DNA from: Gryllus longicercus
Lineage: Eukaryota > Arthropoda > Insecta > Orthoptera > Gryllidae
Direction: 5' to 3'
Length of the DNA: 64,000 nt
Assembly: GCA_038098605.1 (NCBI GenBank)
Contig: JAZDUA010000386.1
Span: 124,001 to 188,000, forward strand
This document shows, piece by piece, positions 47,460 to 59,602 of this stretch (positions are counted from its first letter, which is position 1; each line of letters begins with the position of its first letter). Position numbers and translations under genes: made by a program. The notes under the pieces were generated by a model. It had not been told where the DNA came from, made no database searches, and saw only the letters and a program-made list of their open reading frames with translations.

Positions 47460-48785
47460 TACTAACATAATTCATTAATTTCCATATTCTCGAAGATTTT
47501 GAAAGAGCCGCTTAGATAACTGCGTTTCACCAATCACAACACAGATATCGGTATAACTGGTGAACGATTTCAACGATTCGACCATGATTCAACGAATGAG
47601 TCGGAAAAGTAATCGGACTACCGGTTCAATCAACAGTTGGGGCCCCTCCGGATGCCATCACCCACAACTGATATAACTCTTAGTAGTCTGTAATGTTAGC
47701 TTGCTGATCATGGACCTGTTATTTTTCAACTGTAATTAATAACTGTTGTTACTAGTCGACTGTTATTGCGAAAATACTTATTGAAGAAAATCTGTTAAGA
47801 CCGTCTCTAGACGTGTAAATTTTAATGAAAACACTGAACATCATGACGAGGAGTGGCGCTTGTTTATCGATGTCTTAAAGATGTGCTGCTACATCACGGT
47901 AACAAATTGCCGTCTGTACCTGTAGGTCATTCTGTGACTATAAAATAATCTTATGGAAATTTGACAGAGGTACTGCAAGTAATTAGCAACTGGAAAATAT
48001 GTGGCAACTTGAAAGTCGTTGGTTTATTGCTTGGTCTTCAGATTGTATTCGCAAAATATTATTGTTTCTTTTGCCTTTGCGATAGTCGAGCAATATACAG
48101 GCATCGTAGTTCAACAAAGTGGCGTAATGTTCGGGCCCAGAGGGCCTATTTTTAGGCTGAAGGTTTTGCGATTGTAAGAAATATTAATTACTTGATACTT
48201 TCTCTCATAATTTGCGATAGTTGATAGGTCACAATAAAATATTAAAAACAGCATTTTCCAGAACGAGTTTTTCGCTTCGGTACCTTATGTAACCCTGTTT
48301 CTAAATCAATAAAGGTAAGCAATTCATTTAGGTTTTATTACAGTTTTAATTTCATAAAATTAAATAATAAAGCGAATTTTCCACTATTGGTTATTAATCC
48401 TAGATTGATGAATATTTTTATGGATAATTGTTAAAGATATTTTTATTATTTAAGGCTATAACACTACGTGTGTTTTCTCTACACTGATAAAAAGGGAGCC
48501 CGGATAAAAGGTTTGCGGGCGGGGCCCGTACTCATTTCGTTACGCTACTGTGCGAGACAGTAAAACACGGTGCTTCATTCATTTCTTCTATGATTTTATC
48601 AGACAGTGTTAGATAATTTGGGAACTAACACGGGGCCTCCGTACATGGTTCTGTCAGTCCCTGTGGAATTTACGCCGCTGCAATGGAGAAACAAAATGTA
48701 AATACGCAATTGATTATAGCCGTTAAAGAATTGAACAGTGATAATACGAGCCAAATAAAAGTAGGTAGAAACGTTTCAGTACCAA
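47460..48785. other. intergenic, no gene
   Basis: Mixed-composition DNA without a supported gene. 48490-48560 is locally GC-rich (GGCGGGGCCCG) and may be a fragment of a SINE or LINE. Confidence 0.4.
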
Positions 48786-48789
48786 TTCC

Positions 48790-49500
48790 TATAAATAAAG
48801 GTTTATGACAGGAGTGCAGGGTAACCCAGACTTTGTTTAAAATATATTTGAATGAAGTCCTGAGAAGATGAAGAAATGTAGTAATATGGGTATTAAAATT
48901 GGTGACTCTGTTATTATCTGTACACTTTGCAGATGATCAAGTGGTCTTCGCTGAAGATGGAGACGATGCTCTATATATGCTGCGAAATTATATGAAGAGT
49001 ATTCGGAATGGGGTTTAGAAATAAACATGAAGAAGACTGAGGATATGGTTGCAGGAGGTAGAGGTAGGAGGTTGTAGGGTTGTTTGGAAGTAAAACCCTA
49101 TCAAAAATTCACATAGCTGGGTACAGAAATAAACGCAAATGGAGGCAGTATGCTAGATATTAGAAACAGAATTGCAAAAGGCAGAGTGGATATAAGATAA
49201 TTACATTCACTGATATAGAAACATAAATTAAGAAAGAGTGTAAAGAGAAAATTGTATAAGACTGTTGTAGAGAATATTGCCCTTTTTGGATTTGGGGTAT
49301 GTGAAGTAACAAGAAAGAATGAAAAAAATTGACAGCAATGGAAATGGGCTTCCGGCGCCGAAGTTGTAGACTGACTTTAATGGATAAAGTTAAGAATGAA
49401 GAAATTAAACGTAAAGCGGAAGTATGTGTTAATACACCTTAGAAGCGAAAAGAATAAAATGGAATGGGCACATGCAAAAAATTGTATTAAAATCTCTGAA
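48790..49500 (+). pseudogene. LINE reverse-transcriptase fragment, plus strand
   Basis: The plus strand reads CRVTQTLFKIYLNEVL (RT motif near 48810-48860, preceded by a KGL-stop-Q form of the conserved KG.RQGC). SVHFADDQVVFAEDGDDALY (catalytic FADD at 48926-48940) follows, and then GFRRRSCRLTLMDKV (near 49345), typical of RTE/CR1-type elements. Stops occur every few tens of codons. This is a dead remnant, different from the two LINEs at 4.4-7.3 and 29.1-29.9 kb. Confidence 0.7.
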
Positions 49501-49504
49501 TTTT

Positions 49505-50950
49505 TCAAAATTCAAACTTTTTTCAGCGTCTTCCTCCTACTACAATTATGAATTTTTTAATGAAATGTAATCTTAAAAATAAGGTAAATATTCGATCTTT
49601 AAATAAGGTAATGTTCAATTTTTCGAAAATAAGAGTATTTTTGCGTACTTTTACTTCAAAGATGGGCAATTTTTAAATTTCAAACAATTATTGTCTTAGA
49701 AAACACTCAATTTTTCATGAATGTAGCAAGGACCGACAAAGAAAGTGGTGCTCCTCCCATTTTCGGCACAAAAAAGTGGGGGGAAATTGAAATTGTATAT
49801 TTGAATTTCCCGCGCTTCATTTGAGGCGGTATTCATAGTGGAAATCATGTTATTTCCACCAGGGCGGTCTTATTACTCATTGCTCTCCGATAAGCACGCA
49901 GATACATTTCAGACACATAACTATTACGTATTTGTGTAAAATAGGAAATGATAAATAACATAATAATCGTAAACTCATTATTAGGGGGCGCAGTTTAATG
50001 AAATGCAATTTTTTCGATTTAGAACAATGCTTTTTAGATTATAGACATTCATTTTATGTTATGACAAAAAGAAATCAGACATTTTTATAGTATGACCTTT
50101 TTTGTATTTTTCTTCGATTTCAACTAAGTAATTTGTTACCTTTTTCCGAAAACTTTAAAGCATTTTTCACTGATTTCATCGATTTTCATTGTACTTGCTT
50201 CAGATAATATTTACTAAATGCAACAAATGTCCTCCACAAAAGTCATGAGTATTATATGTGCATGTTTTCTTAAGCTCCGGAATATCTACCTCCACCCCTT
50301 TGCCAACATTGCTTGAATGAAGAATTAATGATAGAAACGAGCGTTGTAGACAAAATCTGATAACCAGAAATGTTTGCTCTCGTGTAATGGGACTATTTAA
50401 ATCGAAAACGAACATTTGTAGTTGTCATAAAATTATTTTTGTCAAAATAACCAAACTCCTCACTCCTTCCGCCACTAGCGAAACAGGAGCTCAAGAAAAC
50501 GTGCGCGGATAATAGCCTACTAGCTTTCATCGCTCAGAAAGTGTCACGTCAGCCTTTGTGATCATGCTTGTATGTAATCTTAAAGTTCCTGTGCCGCCTA
50601 CAAGTGCCATTGTCTGTTCGGCCGATTTCGCGATAACTAAACAGAGAAATTTTGGTTAAGAACAGCCCAAACCAAAATGTCTCAAGCTGAGTTCACTTAA
50701 GAAAAGGAAGAAGCCTCGAATTCATCAGTAACTTATCTAAAGCTTGAGTTGTTCATCTGAACTGTTTTTGATCAATTTTTTACGTTATTTTTCTTTGCTT
50801 TAAGGGCATTTAAAAAAAATTAAAACTTATTTGATCAATTTTGGCGATGTTTAGGTTATTAAAATCCGCCCCAAACTTATTATAATGGACTTAAAACTGG
50901 TTGTTTTTTATTCGATATGATTTGCATTAAGCGTTGGGAACGTGTGTAGT
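49505..50950. other. intergenic, AT-rich dispersed repeat
   Basis: 49500-50180 shows the TTTTCGAAAATAAG / CAATTTTTAAATTTC style repeat. GGTGCTCCTCCCATTTTCGG at 49747-49766 recurs exactly at 53534-53553. No gene is seen. Confidence 0.4.
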
Positions 50951-50952
50951 GC

Positions 50953-51860
50953 TTGTCCAAATTTACACGTTTATTCGAATGTATTGTAATGGGAAGATCG
51001 CACGCCTCAGGTTACGACGCGTACATCAACATTTTATTCTATGAAACGTTGCTGTGTAAAAAGGCATGGAAATGTGCATCTTTTGCTACCTGCGAGGGTG
51101 TAGGAAGCATCAGGGACGCGGAGGCATGCAGCTCTATTGTCCTGACAGCGGCGCGCCTCGGACGCATCCGCTGACTCACTGGGAAATACGGACGCCGCTA
51201 TCTCATAACCCGGCAATTCAGCAGCACCTGCTCTAGGAACTTGGGCGATGTTTGAGTTTCAACAGAATTTGGAAAGCTTACATCAATGAAGCCCCGATTG
51301 GGCAGAAACAACCGCGGACGCCCGCTCACCAATCGCGGAAAACGAAGCGGGGGAGGGCAACGTGATCCGCGAAGCGTGGAGCAACACACAAGCTCGGTCA
51401 TTCCGATAGAGGAAGCGACAGCGAGTGGAAGTGCCTTTCCGAGGTACGGACGAGGACGAGTTTCTTTGGCTTACGCCAGTGAAAACATTATCGCATCACC
51501 GCCGCCCGAATGCGTCATCGCCACATCGCGGGCCGCCTCTGGGGTGACTAACTCAAGGACGAACGCCACGGACTGTGGGTGCCCGACCTCGAGCCCAGGA
51601 CTGACGACGGGCCCAGGCGCAACCACCGAGGCCGCGAACCACGCAGCCGATGCTCGGTCCAGGCGTAGGTAGCACCCGAGAAGCCACCACGCCGCCTTGC
51701 TTATGGACAAAGGAGTGAGGCGAGACGCAGCCGTCGCCTGACCGCGCCGCCACCTGACCGCACCGCGCCAAGCACCGGGGCGAAGGGCCGCCGCCCCCGT
51801 AACCCGGGTCGTGACCGCCGGGAAGGGCGCCGCTCTGCTTAGAAGGATAAACTCTGGCCC
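50953..51860 (+). other. GC-rich island with basic, gag-like open frame, unidentified
   Basis: A 128-codon plus-strand frame (51286-51672) is rich in Arg, Gly, Ser and Ala (RNNRGRPLTNRGKRSGGG). It sits in a CpG-rich block with no domain that I recognise. Composition resembles the LINE ORF1 at 45.9 kb, so I favour a transposon 5' region. A CpG-island promoter is the alternative. Confidence 0.4.
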
Positions 51861-51869
51861 GTGCAGCCT

Positions 51870-52670
51870 AGTTTAAGATAAGTAAGGTTACAAGCTAGTT
51901 TTAAGGAGTAATTATAACGGGAGACTTCACCTCATGACATGGACATATTAAATCCACCTTTGAAAATACTATGTGTTCCAATGATGTATTAGAACGAGAG
52001 TAATCCTTATCACGCATGCCTTTCTTTAAAAGAGTCTACGGACTGAGCAGCCGGGACAACGCTGGATTGCCGTAACCAGGTAATCGGGTGAGTCGGGGCA
52101 GCCATACGCTGTGTGTGGTTACCGTACACAATGTGAAAGGACAACCTAGAAGTGAGTAATATTTAACTGCCATATCTACAGATTTGTTTAAAATAGTATT
52201 AATTCATTTGCTATTTCATATTATTTTAACTTTTTCAAACGTACGAAGTTGGATCAGTTTTTGAAGGCGAGTTGGCAGCAAAACTGCAACGTTTTAGCGG
52301 GTTTTCTGCTTTCCGGGTCATCTTGACTTTGATTTCAGCTTGAAGACATTAATTATGAAAATACTAATCATGAATTTGTTTGGTTGTAAGTCTTCATTTT
52401 TTTAAATGGATAATGTAAGAATGAACTTAAAATACACTTGGTGTTACGGCGAAAAATATACTTAGATACGTATTCAAAACAGAAGAAATATTGTTCCATA
52501 CAAGAACTTTATAAAAGCCACAATGAAAACTGAACAATTCCATTTATGGCGAATAATGGTGTTTTTGGCAAGAATTGATAAGAAAATATGTCCCATTGTT
52601 GCCATCCCTATCACTGTTTTTTTTAATGCAGCGTCTGATAATGACGCAACGCGTCTCCAAACTTCTAGGA
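51870..52670. other. intergenic, no supported feature
   Basis: A short GC-richer patch at 52030-52140 may be transposon-derived. Otherwise this is AT-rich DNA without signals. Confidence 0.4.
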
Positions 52671-52679
52671 GGGCGTTGA

Positions 52680-53012
52680 GCGCTTGCTAGGAGTAATCCT
52701 CAGTTAACATTTTTGTTATTCGGAGTAATCCGCTAATTTGTTGCCTCCTGTCCACTCTCGTCGAAGTCAGTCGTTTAAGATGACCGCCAGGTAGTATCTC
52801 CGCGTACGCGCCTCTTACATTACACGCTTCTGCGTCACTACGCGGCGGACAGAATCGGGCTAAGGTTTTTAGGCCGTTTCTCAGGGAATAGACTAACACA
52901 TGTAAAGCAGCCAAACTCGTTTTGTCGGAACATATTTCACACGAAATTATGCGGGAATCGAACCCGGACCTCCTTGGAGAATGCGAGTGACTTCGCTCTG
53001 AGCCAGCCTTGT
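52680..53012 (-). repeat. tRNA-derived SINE, minus strand
   Basis: Read on the minus strand from about 53012, TGGCTCAGAGCGAAGTCACT (A box region) is followed by CCGGGTTCGATTCCCGC, a near-canonical T arm and B box (52954-52964 is the reverse complement of GGTTCGATTCC). The sequence cannot close a tRNA acceptor stem, so it is a SINE head rather than a tRNA gene. A CpG-rich body continues to about 52680. Confidence 0.6.
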
Positions 53013-53019
53013 GTGTTGT

Positions 53020-55160
53020 TCTGGATAGAAATTGCGGTATAATATTACGTAACCGTTACTAAAGGCGAGAAAGTATTGACAGTAATATAATTCTTATATT
53101 ACTGTATATAAAATAAAACCGAACTAAGTTTCGAAAGCATGGATGTCGCACTCCAACACTTTGCAACAAGCAGTATTGTTTGGACGTTTTACAATAGTTC
53201 ATTTCATGATCTTACTTATTATTGTTACCAGAGATAAGAAAATAAAGTTTTTCGAAAATTTCACAACCTTGGTACATAATCTTGGTAGAGATCCTTACTT
53301 TTTTGAGGAAGATGATTTGTCGGCAACAGCAACACTTATACACTACACAAAATCTATTCTACAAAAATTAGCTCTTAAAAAAAGGTCACACACACTTATT
53401 TTGAAAAATCGAGTAGTTTTTGCCCATTTCGTGCTTGGAATTTATGTAATTTCTAGAAAAAAACGTTCACAAACACCGCTCCAAATTTTTTCTTTAATTT
53501 TCTCCTTGTGTGTATCAAAGGCAGTAAACATTTGGTGCTCCTCCCATTTTCGGTGAACACGCCGAAAATTTGCATTAAAATCTGTTCTATGCTTCGGTTT
53601 TTATCACGAAGCGCGTCAGTGGCTATCTTCACGATAGAATATTTCTCGGGATTTTGTGTCTTTCTCGGTCGTGCTGCGAATGTTGCATGATCGCGACCGT
53701 ATCAAGCAGTGCGCTGTCTAGCGGCACGACTGAAAAATATGCGAAACGCCGTGATATATTCCATTTTGACATGAAGACAGGCCACAACGATCCATGTTAT
53801 CAAAACCGAAGTATAAAGAATCTGCTCTGTAAAAAGGGCACGGTACAATTTTTTGAAAAATAAAAGTAGTTATCATGTAACTTCCTGTTGAAATTAATGC
53901 TAATTATGAAAATAACGTTTTCTTAAAAACAGCCCCAATTTTTTTCATTAAATTTCTTTTACGGATAAAGCTAAGGATGCCTAAAAGAATGGTGGAAGTT
54001 CCACTTTTGTGGCTTTTTCTGAATTTTCGAAAACTGTGTTGGAAATATTGGGTTGAGACATTTGGATTTTTAAGCGTCAGCCCGAATTGGGACATCACAG
54101 CACCAGCAGTTCAATGGTGTTGAGGTAAGACGCACAACAACCATGGAGGACCTAAGTCTGAGTCTCAGTGTGGAAATGTGTTTTGCTGTTTGAAAACACT
54201 CTTACAGATTTGTGTTCCATTATAATAGTGTGTAGCAGTTACAAATAATGCAAAAAAGTATGTGCTATTTTGAAATGCTAGTTTGTATTTTAATTTCCCT
54301 GTTTCCCAGGTTGTTTCAGAAACTGGTCACCCTGGAAAAGACAATTAATTGATAATGAGCAACTAAATCAAAACCCTTGATGCTATTTTGTGACATTTCC
54401 CCCTTCTTCAAATACAATAATTTTAAATGAAATATACATCAGTTTATAAAACTTAAAATTACTCTTAATGCGTCCATAAAACGAATATGGTGGATGTTAA
54501 CACTTATCCTTCTTTGGACACTAGGTTCACAGAATGAAGAATCAGCACTGAAATATGTAATATTTTATATTTATTTATTTAATTATTTGGAGGGAAACTC
54601 TAAAGAACATAATCATTTTATAAAGTAAAAAGGTGGTGTAATTATAACTTAAGACACTTTGTAATAGTATATTTAAAAGAAAGTTTATGGTGAGACCACA
54701 TAATTTGGAAGTATTTCACATTTATAAATATTTTACAAAAGACACATTGCATCTAATCCAATCAATTATCTCAAAATAAATATTTAGTTAAACAATAATA
54801 ACAATTAACCACAATAATTATCTTTTAAAATGCCAGGAATTCACAAATATCCATTTTAATTAGTGCTAAAATAAATATATCTGAAATGCAGTGTCTTCGT
54901 AGTTAGCTACTTTAATTACTTGATGTGTCCTAGTACTTCAATGTGACAGAAAATTATATTATAGAAGAATAAGATTAAAAATTAACCATAAAAAACACAC
55001 TTCAGTCAGATACGTCTTCCCAGCACAAATTAAATGATTTCAATGTGTACACTGATTCTGAGAATTTAATTTTAAATAATTACAAATAAGTTAACAATAA
55101 ATATAACATAACCCCACCTTAGTTTCACCTATTTCTATTGCCTAAAGCAATGAATATTTT
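53020..55160. other. intergenic / nardilysin 3' flank
   Basis: The plus-strand frame at 53143-53556 (137 codons, MSHSNTLQQAVLFGRFTIVH) has no recognised domain and ends in repeat sequence, so I do not support it as a gene. 53890-54080 is another AT-rich repeat block. The part below 55163 must hold the nardilysin 3' UTR. A minus-strand AATAAA is present around 54570. Confidence 0.4.
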
Positions 55161-55162
55161 AG

Positions 55163-58100
55163 TTAAGATATAACATTATTGATAGGATAAATAAAAAGTG
55201 TTTTCTTGAACTGTTCAATATCTGTAATACATTGATTAGCTTCTTTATCAGTACAGCTCAGCAGTTGTAGGCAGAACTGTGACCCACTTGCAACTGGAAC
55301 AGAACATTTTCACAAAACATTAAAAAATGAACAAACTAAAAAATACTTAATAGTCATAATGTACAAATTGTGTTTTTTTTAATCATCGATCTGAACACTC
55401 CCAATTTCATCCTCAAGCAGAGGCTATTTTATATTCTAATCTTTACCATACATCCAAGATGAATCAAAATAACTACACCCGATTTATACATATATTTTGT
55501 TCAGTGGCGAGGCATTCGGTCTTCGATAAATGTGCTAATTACCCAATAAAATTATAAAAATAATAAATTTTCAATATTTTAGAAAATATTTGAATATTAC
55601 GAAAAAGCCTACAGATATTTTAATAGGAAAAGTGAGGGGGGGAAGGATGGGAAATAGCCATGAATCGAGAAGAACGTAAAGGATTCGCCGATACGGCAGT
55701 AGTAGCGCTTCGAATTGAGTTCGCCGCTGCTCGTAGTGACTCATTCGGCCGCTTCCGGTCATTTTCCTCAGCACGCCGATCCAATCTTCGCTGTTTTCGT
55801 ACAATCTCGACTTTTCCTGGCCATGCGCGGTGAAACGCCATTACGATGTTGTAAGAACTTGTGAAGGTGCGTTTACACACACCGCACTTGAAGGCTTGTT
55901 CTTTTTAATGTTAAACTAACATTTGAATTCGTACAAGCCACTACTGTTTTCAATGCAAAATTTTAAAAATACAAAAATCTTTCAAATTTTACATAATAAA
56001 ATTTTTTTTTTTGAGAGTGGAGGTGACTGAACTTATAGTCTGCAAATACACTTACCTAACAGTTCTTGGCTAGAAACTAGAGTGGGTGAAGCACCAGTAA
56101 GTGTCTGAGTTAAACACTTTTCAGTTTCTACAAAAACAAAGAAAGAAAAGTTATTGAATACTGTACACCAAAAATTTCTATTTTACCAAATATATTTAAC
56201 TAATATTTAATTTTTATTAAAAATAAAGAATTAATGTAAGATGCATAACAGATTGTTTGCATTATTTAGACACCATTTTAATACTTCCAAGGAAATGAAC
56301 AATATGCATGAAGAAATTCTGGAAATAAATCTTTAACATAACAGTTTGAACATGCTAATTAGATTTTTAGTTTGAAACACTTATTTTCTTCATTGATCCT
56401 TTGTAAGGTAGGTCAAGTAAGCTAGGTATGGTGATGGGACCATGTCATGCTCACCACATGTCTCCCATAACCCTAGGGTTGGACAATAAATAAAATCAGG
56501 GCTCAGGCCTGGGATCACCGCCAGCTAGCAAAACTTGGATTAATCCAACCCTATAATGCCAAATACATACATGAACTGCTTAAGAGAACATTCTATCCAA
56601 AGTATCTTTTTAGGCAGCATATTCTTGAATCATAAGTAATAACACACAAACTCTTCAAGTTTTTATCTTTATTAATTGCTCATTCTTCACAGTACAATCA
56701 CAGGAATGCAAGAAATTATGTTATTGATTTTCTCAACTAACCAGAAGCAATATTGGGTCTAATGATACATACAAAACAATTATAGAAACCTGAATTAAAA
56801 AATCTTAATTTATCCATTAATTCATGGAAATATGATTTAAAGTAATATCATTTGAATTTTTTAAGTGATTATTGTAGTGTTACAAAGTAGGATACCATGT
56901 TGCAATATTATATTAGATAATCATGAACAATTATGAGAAAGTATGTGCAGTTTGCCTTCTCACAGAACAACTTCCTTCTCCTCTGTGTATGTCAGGAATG
57001 CTCTGTGGTCCGCCTTCTTTCTCTTTTTCGGAGGCGGCTAACTTTCAGTTCAACTCCATCATCACATGTTGAAGTTTGGCTGATTTACAGTTATACACTG
57101 GAATTCTAGGTGTCATAGAGATTTCTTTGCACTTTCACCCTTCCCAGGTCAGTTAGTCTTTGTTTTGCAATATTAGAGGTTAGATTTTTTGTTGAATCAG
57201 TTGTTACATTCTTTTGAAATCCATTTAGGCGAGAGTTTACGGGCCAGTAACACCTCACCTTTGTCTGCAACCCAACTTTGTCATTCTTTCAGTTGCTCTA
57301 GTACTCAGTCCTCAGCTCTAGTTCACCAGTCAATAGTTCTGAGTTCAGTACCTCATTTTTTCAGCTGTTTGGGACCCCACCATCTGATGCTGACGCAGGC
57401 AATGACTGGCATGGTTTTCCTCTTATTGAAACTCTTCACAAGGAAAGTTCCCTTTTTACCCTATGGTCAAGGGGTAGGGGTCAGCAGTGACTTTACCAAC
57501 TCCAGTTATGAGAACCACTGTTGACTGATAATTCAATTCTAACACTACTTCTGTGGGTATCAGTGCAAATGGTTGGGTGATATCCTTTGTGAGTGTCTAG
57601 AATCTTTTGCAATTTCTAAAAAGTTTTCATTGACAAAATTAATCACAGTAGCAAGGCTGTTCACTCTCCTACCTTCATCTTCCAAAATAAAATTTTCTAC
57701 TAAATGTCTAGATGAAGTGATCATATTCAAGACCATTCCATTCTTCTTTTGGTACGGAAGCACACTTCACTCGTGAATGGAATTTTTGTTCTTCCCACTT
57801 TCTTACAAATCAGTCTTCCTTTTTTATCTGAGATTAGCATTCCTCAAGGAAGAAAGTACGTTGAAAATATCTATTTCAGATTTAGTTACAAAGTAAACTG
57901 ATATTTCCACTAAGCAAGTTTTGTTACCTTACAATGAAGAACATAGAAAACCGATAAAATCACAACTTCTGCAAAAATTAATCTCAGGGCAAAAATATCA
58001 CTTACGTGTATCAACATTAGGAGTAGTACTGCAATCAGAGAGAGAGCTGGATGCTAACTTTTTGGAACATACATTATCAGATTTTTTCGTATGACCACTA

Positions 58101-59141
58101 ACCTGAAACATAGCATGTAAACAACTTTCATTATAACACAGATTATCCATTAAATATTTCTCAAATATATTTCAAAACATTTTACTCTTTATTTTGACTC
58201 CATTGCAAGATGCCCCCTTGCAAGATAACAAAAATGCAAACTAGAAAACTTGATTACAAAATTTAATATTGGGAAAAAGTTTACTTGATCTAAATAAGAA
58301 AGTAAAAAGGAGTTTTTCAAAATGCTTTTCCTCAAATTAAAAAAAATAAATCAATTGAAGAAAATAAAATGTATTAAATTATCAAAAATAACATTTCAAA
58401 TCCACAAAACTGTTAAACAATAGTTCAAAAAATTCATTTACATAGTAATAGATCGTAAAAAAATGTCCACAAAATTCACTAAAATTGTTTACCGTCCTTG
58501 AAATATCAATTATGTATCACAAATTTTAAAGAAAAGTGTGAGAAACCTTTTAAAACAAAGAGTAATTCACATTCCACTTAAAGGTATCTAATTCTTAAAT
58601 TAATATTTTTAAAGGCAATCTTTTAGTTCAGGAATTTTATGTAATTATTAAAAAGGTTCCATATATAACATGAAACTACAGTGTCATTATGTAATGTCCA
58701 TCTCTTGCAAATATAGTCTGTATTATCCATATATAATATAGGATCTGATAAAAAGATCTTCCATATTTCAAACGGCAGTTACAAACCTACAGTGTAAAGG
58801 AATTTTCAAATTACAACATTTCCCTTAAAAAATATAAATAAATAAGAATTTCTTATCCCATTAACTTTCTGTTTCATGTGAACTGTTTCAAGCTGAAGCA
58901 AAGAAAAAAGAACTGCATATCACATCCCGTGAAATAGAAGGAGAATAGAAGAAAAAGTGTGAGAAATGAAGTCAAAAACATAAATTTTAAAAATAAAACA
59001 ACCTTTTTTAGAAAAACTGATTTTTTTGCACTCGCTGAAACTTAACAATAGGATCCTGGGGAAGCAAGGCATGCTATAGATTGCTAATGGAAACTTCCAA
59101 TCTGAAAAATGTTTTTTGGCAAACCTAGTCTTAAACCATTA

Positions 59142-59205
<64 letters not shown>

Positions 59206-59543
59206 GCCGATCAGATGGCCGAGATCACTAAGGCAGTCGTGCCGGAGTGGTTTCGGACCAGAAGATCGCGGGTTCGAGTCCCGCCTCGGGCATGGGTATA
59301 TTTGTGTGTTTGTGTATGTCTGTATGTGCTGTCCTTTCACCCCCATTACCATCATATCATCATTTCATCCTCCATACCCCCAGGGCTAACAACCGTGGGG
59401 GTTAAAAACCGGATCCAGCTGAAAATGCTGGTCCCCCCCAAAAATTGTCGCAAGCACCTGCCACCGTGAGAATAAATAAAAACTGGGCCACGGTAAAGGC
59501 AGGATGCTTGCAAGTGTGGTCCTAGTTGGCCGATTAACGGAAA

Positions 59544-59602
<59 letters not shown>

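Noticed and set aside
52945..53012. True tRNA gene on the minus strand
   Set aside because: A and B boxes are present, but no acceptor stem closes and a long body follows; best explained as a SINE head.
53143..53556. 137-codon plus-strand frame as a gene
   Set aside because: No recognised motif; it runs into repeat sequence containing the duplicated 20-mer.
59215..59295. True tRNA-Ser gene
   Set aside because: The head is tRNA-like, but the anticodon arm and acceptor stem do not fold, and it is fused to a SINE body with a simple-repeat tail.
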